30,573 bases of DNA from a virus. The DNA is taken from positions 1 through 30,573 of IMG/VR virus record IMGVR_UViG_3300037156_000005; one strand, given 5' to 3'. This document shows, one piece after another, positions 29,126-30,573 of the stretch; the first letter of the stretch is position 1, and each line of letters begins with the position of its first letter. Below the pieces are notes generated by a model. That model was not told the DNA's origin and made no database searches. It worked only from the letters and a program-made list of their open reading frames with translations. The position numbers and the translations under genes were made by a program.

Positions 29126-30056
29126 GACCTTCGCGCTTAAGCAGATACTCCGGCACGCAAAGATCCTCGCGACCGCCCAGGCCAGGCCAAACGTCGGCGT
29201 CACGGCATTTGCGGTACATCTTGATTGCCTCAGCCAACTGCTTTCGCCCAAGCTGCCAGGCGTGCGGCTGATTGTCGTGGTCGCCGCGTGACCGCTCGAA
29301 AATGGTGAACGGCTTGCACAGGTAAGGAGTTTCCTTTTCCTGCGCCAGGATGATGTAGCCAGCCGGATAGTGTCCGTAAGCTTGCTTGAACAGCTCGACT
29401 TCCATGCAGGCGCGCATCGGGTAGCCCATGTCGGTAGCCTTGCGGCCAAACGTCTGCGGCTCGGCGTCCATGGTGGTCTTGTAGTTGCACATCCACTCGG
29501 CTGGCGTGATCAGGTCGGGGCGGCACTTGAATTCATCGCTGACGATTGAGTATTCAGAGAATCCGCCTTCGAACATTGCGGCAGTTGCCGAATCAGCCAG
29601 CAGTGAATGGCGCATTGCCTGGATCTTGTCGAAGTCGGCTACCGGGATGAATTCACGACCTGGCAGCGCCGCACGGAAAGCTTCACGCTCGATGTCTTCG
29701 ATGTGAACCTTTTCACCGGTTTCCACGATTCGCGCAATCAGATCGGCAGCGGTGCCAGACACCTTCAGGCCGCGCTCTTTGAGCCATTCCTGATAATGCT
29801 TATTCTGGCTCATGATTGACTCATAAACGCTGCCGTCGAAATCTCGGGCATACGCTTCAGCGAATCGCTTGGGCTCCAGCATCATGGCATGCGACCAGAT
29901 GCCGAAGTCAAGAACCTTGGCCTTTGGCTGATCGCCGAATTTTGCCTTGGCTGGCGAGTGGGTCAGCATCTTGTGCAGGAAGCTGCCGGATCGCTGGTCG
30001 AGCAGTTGATAGGCTTCGTTGGTGAGCTGGTCTGGGGTGAATACGGTTGTGGTCAT
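29118..30056 (-). CDS. RecE-like PD-(D/E)XK exonuclease (DUF3799 type)
   Basis: A 312-residue protein with the layout of the RecE C-terminal nuclease/DUF3799: an early block LDFGIWSHAMMLEPKRF (about 49-65) containing the family histidine, then the core FKCRPDLITPAEWMCNYKTT (176-195) with Asp181 and Lys193, and a helical end MRACMEVELFKQAYG. Such enzymes degrade one strand of linear duplex DNA to make single-stranded DNA for recombination. Oddity: the acidic residue of the (D/E)XK motif is replaced by Asn191 (codon AAC), so activity may be reduced or altered. Start overlaps the DUF551 gene stop (ATGA) and AGAGGT lies upstream. Confidence 0.88.
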   Translation of the reverse strand: MTTTVFTPDQLTNEAYQLLDQRSGSFLHKMLTHSPAKAKFGDQPKAKVLDFGIWSHAMMLEPKRFAEAYARDFDGSVYESIMSQNKHYQEWLKERGLKVSGTAADLIARIVETGEKVHIEDIEREAFRAALPGREFIPVADFDKIQAMRHSLLADSATAAMFEGGFSEYSIVSDEFKCRPDLITPAEWMCNYKTTMDAEPQTFGRKATDMGYPMRACMEVELFKQAYGHYPAGYIILAQEKETPYLCKPFTIFERSRGDHDNQPHAWQLGRKQLAEAIKMYRKCRDADVWPGLGGREDLCVPEYLLKREGLV

Positions 30057-30292
30057 TGCGGCACTACCTCTAATGGCATCCAGTGGGTAACAGCATCAAG
30101 GCACTGAGAGCGAGTCTCGCCGATGATGTTCCAGTATTGATTGATCTGATGCGCATCGAGATATCCGACGCCATACCAGTTCAAGCCTTGCTCGTCGTGA
30201 GCGGTCGAGTTCATCCAGCGGTCGTTATGCGCCAGCGCCACGATCTGATGAGGTTCTGGCAGTCGCTCGGTTGCTGCGATCCACTGGCTCAT
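30053..30292 (-). CDS. DUF551-type phage protein
   Basis: A 79-residue protein: MSQWIAATERLPEPHQIVAL, then WMNSTAHDEQGLNWYGVGYLDAHQINQYW and the end CLDAVTHWMPLEVVPQ. The WIxxxxRLPEP beginning and THWMPLP-like end are the signature of DUF551, a common phage family of unknown function. It is found in early regions of many enterobacterial and Pseudomonas phages. Start and stop overlap both neighbours by 4 bases. Confidence 0.85.
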   Translation of the reverse strand: MSQWIAATERLPEPHQIVALAHNDRWMNSTAHDEQGLNWYGVGYLDAHQINQYWNIIGETRSQCLDAVTHWMPLEVVPQ

Positions 30293-30573
30293 ACCGGCAC
30301 CCCGTCAGCGCCAGCGTCGTGAGTGATGCACTTCAGCTTGCTGATACGATCAAGAAGGATGTTGACGCGAGATTGGGACTCAGCGCGCTCGGCCTGAACG
30401 GCTTTTTCAAGCCCGTCGATCTGAGCGGCAACCAGATCAATATCAGGAATCTCAAGCTCCTGCTCTACAGTACTAAGCAAGATATAGTCCGATGGCTTGC
30501 CGTTGTAACTTTTCGACATATCGAAGTCGTTGACTCCGACCTGGCCACCTCCGTAAGGCGCGATTGATTGCGT
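30289..30573 (-). CDS. Partial phage protein running off the window edge
   Basis: The frame is open from the stop at 30289 to the window end. It reads TQSIAPYGGGQVGVNDFD before MSKSYNGKPSDYILL and then STVEQELEIPDIDLVAAQIDGLEKAVQAERAES. The internal ATG at 30519 has no ribosome site, so the true start is probably outside the window and the visible part (94 residues) is C-terminal. The second half looks like a coiled coil (EKAVQAERAESQSRVNILLDRISKL). No function can be given. If translation does begin at 30519 the protein would have 76 residues. Confidence 0.6.
   Translation of the reverse strand, partial: TQSIAPYGGGQVGVNDFDMSKSYNGKPSDYILLSTVEQELEIPDIDLVAAQIDGLEKAVQAERAESQSRVNILLDRISKLKCITHDAGADGVPV

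Noticed and set aside
1-30573. CRISPR array, insertion sequence, integrase or attachment site
   Set aside because: No spaced direct repeats of CRISPR type, transposase, recombinase or terminal duplications were found; the 126-bp repeats are coding fibre repeats.

Overview
The window is part of the genome of a contractile-tailed (myovirus-type) phage or prophage. The host is probably a Pseudomonas or related gammaproteobacterium. That inference rests on moderately high GC coding DNA with strong Shine-Dalgarno sites, a DUF1073-type portal, a DUF2184 major capsid protein, a DUF3383 sheath, a GTA-type three-TM holin and a RecE-like exonuclease. No integrase, repressor or replication gene is visible, so lifestyle cannot be decided.

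Layout. (1) Positions 1-1175 hold no convincing protein gene. They carry competing hairpins (17-85), a sigma70-like promoter (146-174), and about 900 nt able to form many helices: a three-way junction, a possible pseudoknot and a 15-bp long-range helix. A tRNA-Trp(CCA) lies in the middle. This looks like a very large structured noncoding RNA of the GOLLD/ROOL kind known from phages, and it is the most interesting part of the window. A small secreted-protein gene and a strong terminator follow. (2) A second promoter (1547-1575) with a dyad operator opens a long rightward operon. It starts with four small accessory genes, followed by terminase small and large subunits, portal, Mu gpF-like protein, a DUF2213 protease with a nested scaffold start, cement protein, major capsid, connector and neck proteins, sheath, tube, a frameshifted tail-assembly chaperone (slippery T TTT TTA), tape measure with a lysozyme-like domain, baseplate (Dit-like, plug, hub, spike, gp25-like, J, DUF2612), a repeat-built tail fibre and its assembly protein. 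A lysis cassette and two small genes end the operon at a bidirectional terminator (26154-26181).

(3) From 26183 to the right edge all genes are on the minus strand. A block of eight small accessory genes (27903 to 26183) is transcribed leftward from a near-consensus promoter (27951-27979). That promoter contains the same dyad operator as the one before the structural operon, which suggests common control of both. Further right lie a RecA-fold ATPase with its own terminator, a RecE/DUF3799-type exonuclease, a DUF551 protein and a gene that appears to run off the window. The ATPase and exonuclease are probably a recombination or DNA-repair pair.

How the parts act together: one rightward transcript would build the capsid, tail and lysis proteins in assembly order. 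The leftward side supplies early recombination and accessory functions. The first kilobase supplies RNA products. Assignments come from reading sequence motifs and gene order only; no database search or folding program was run.
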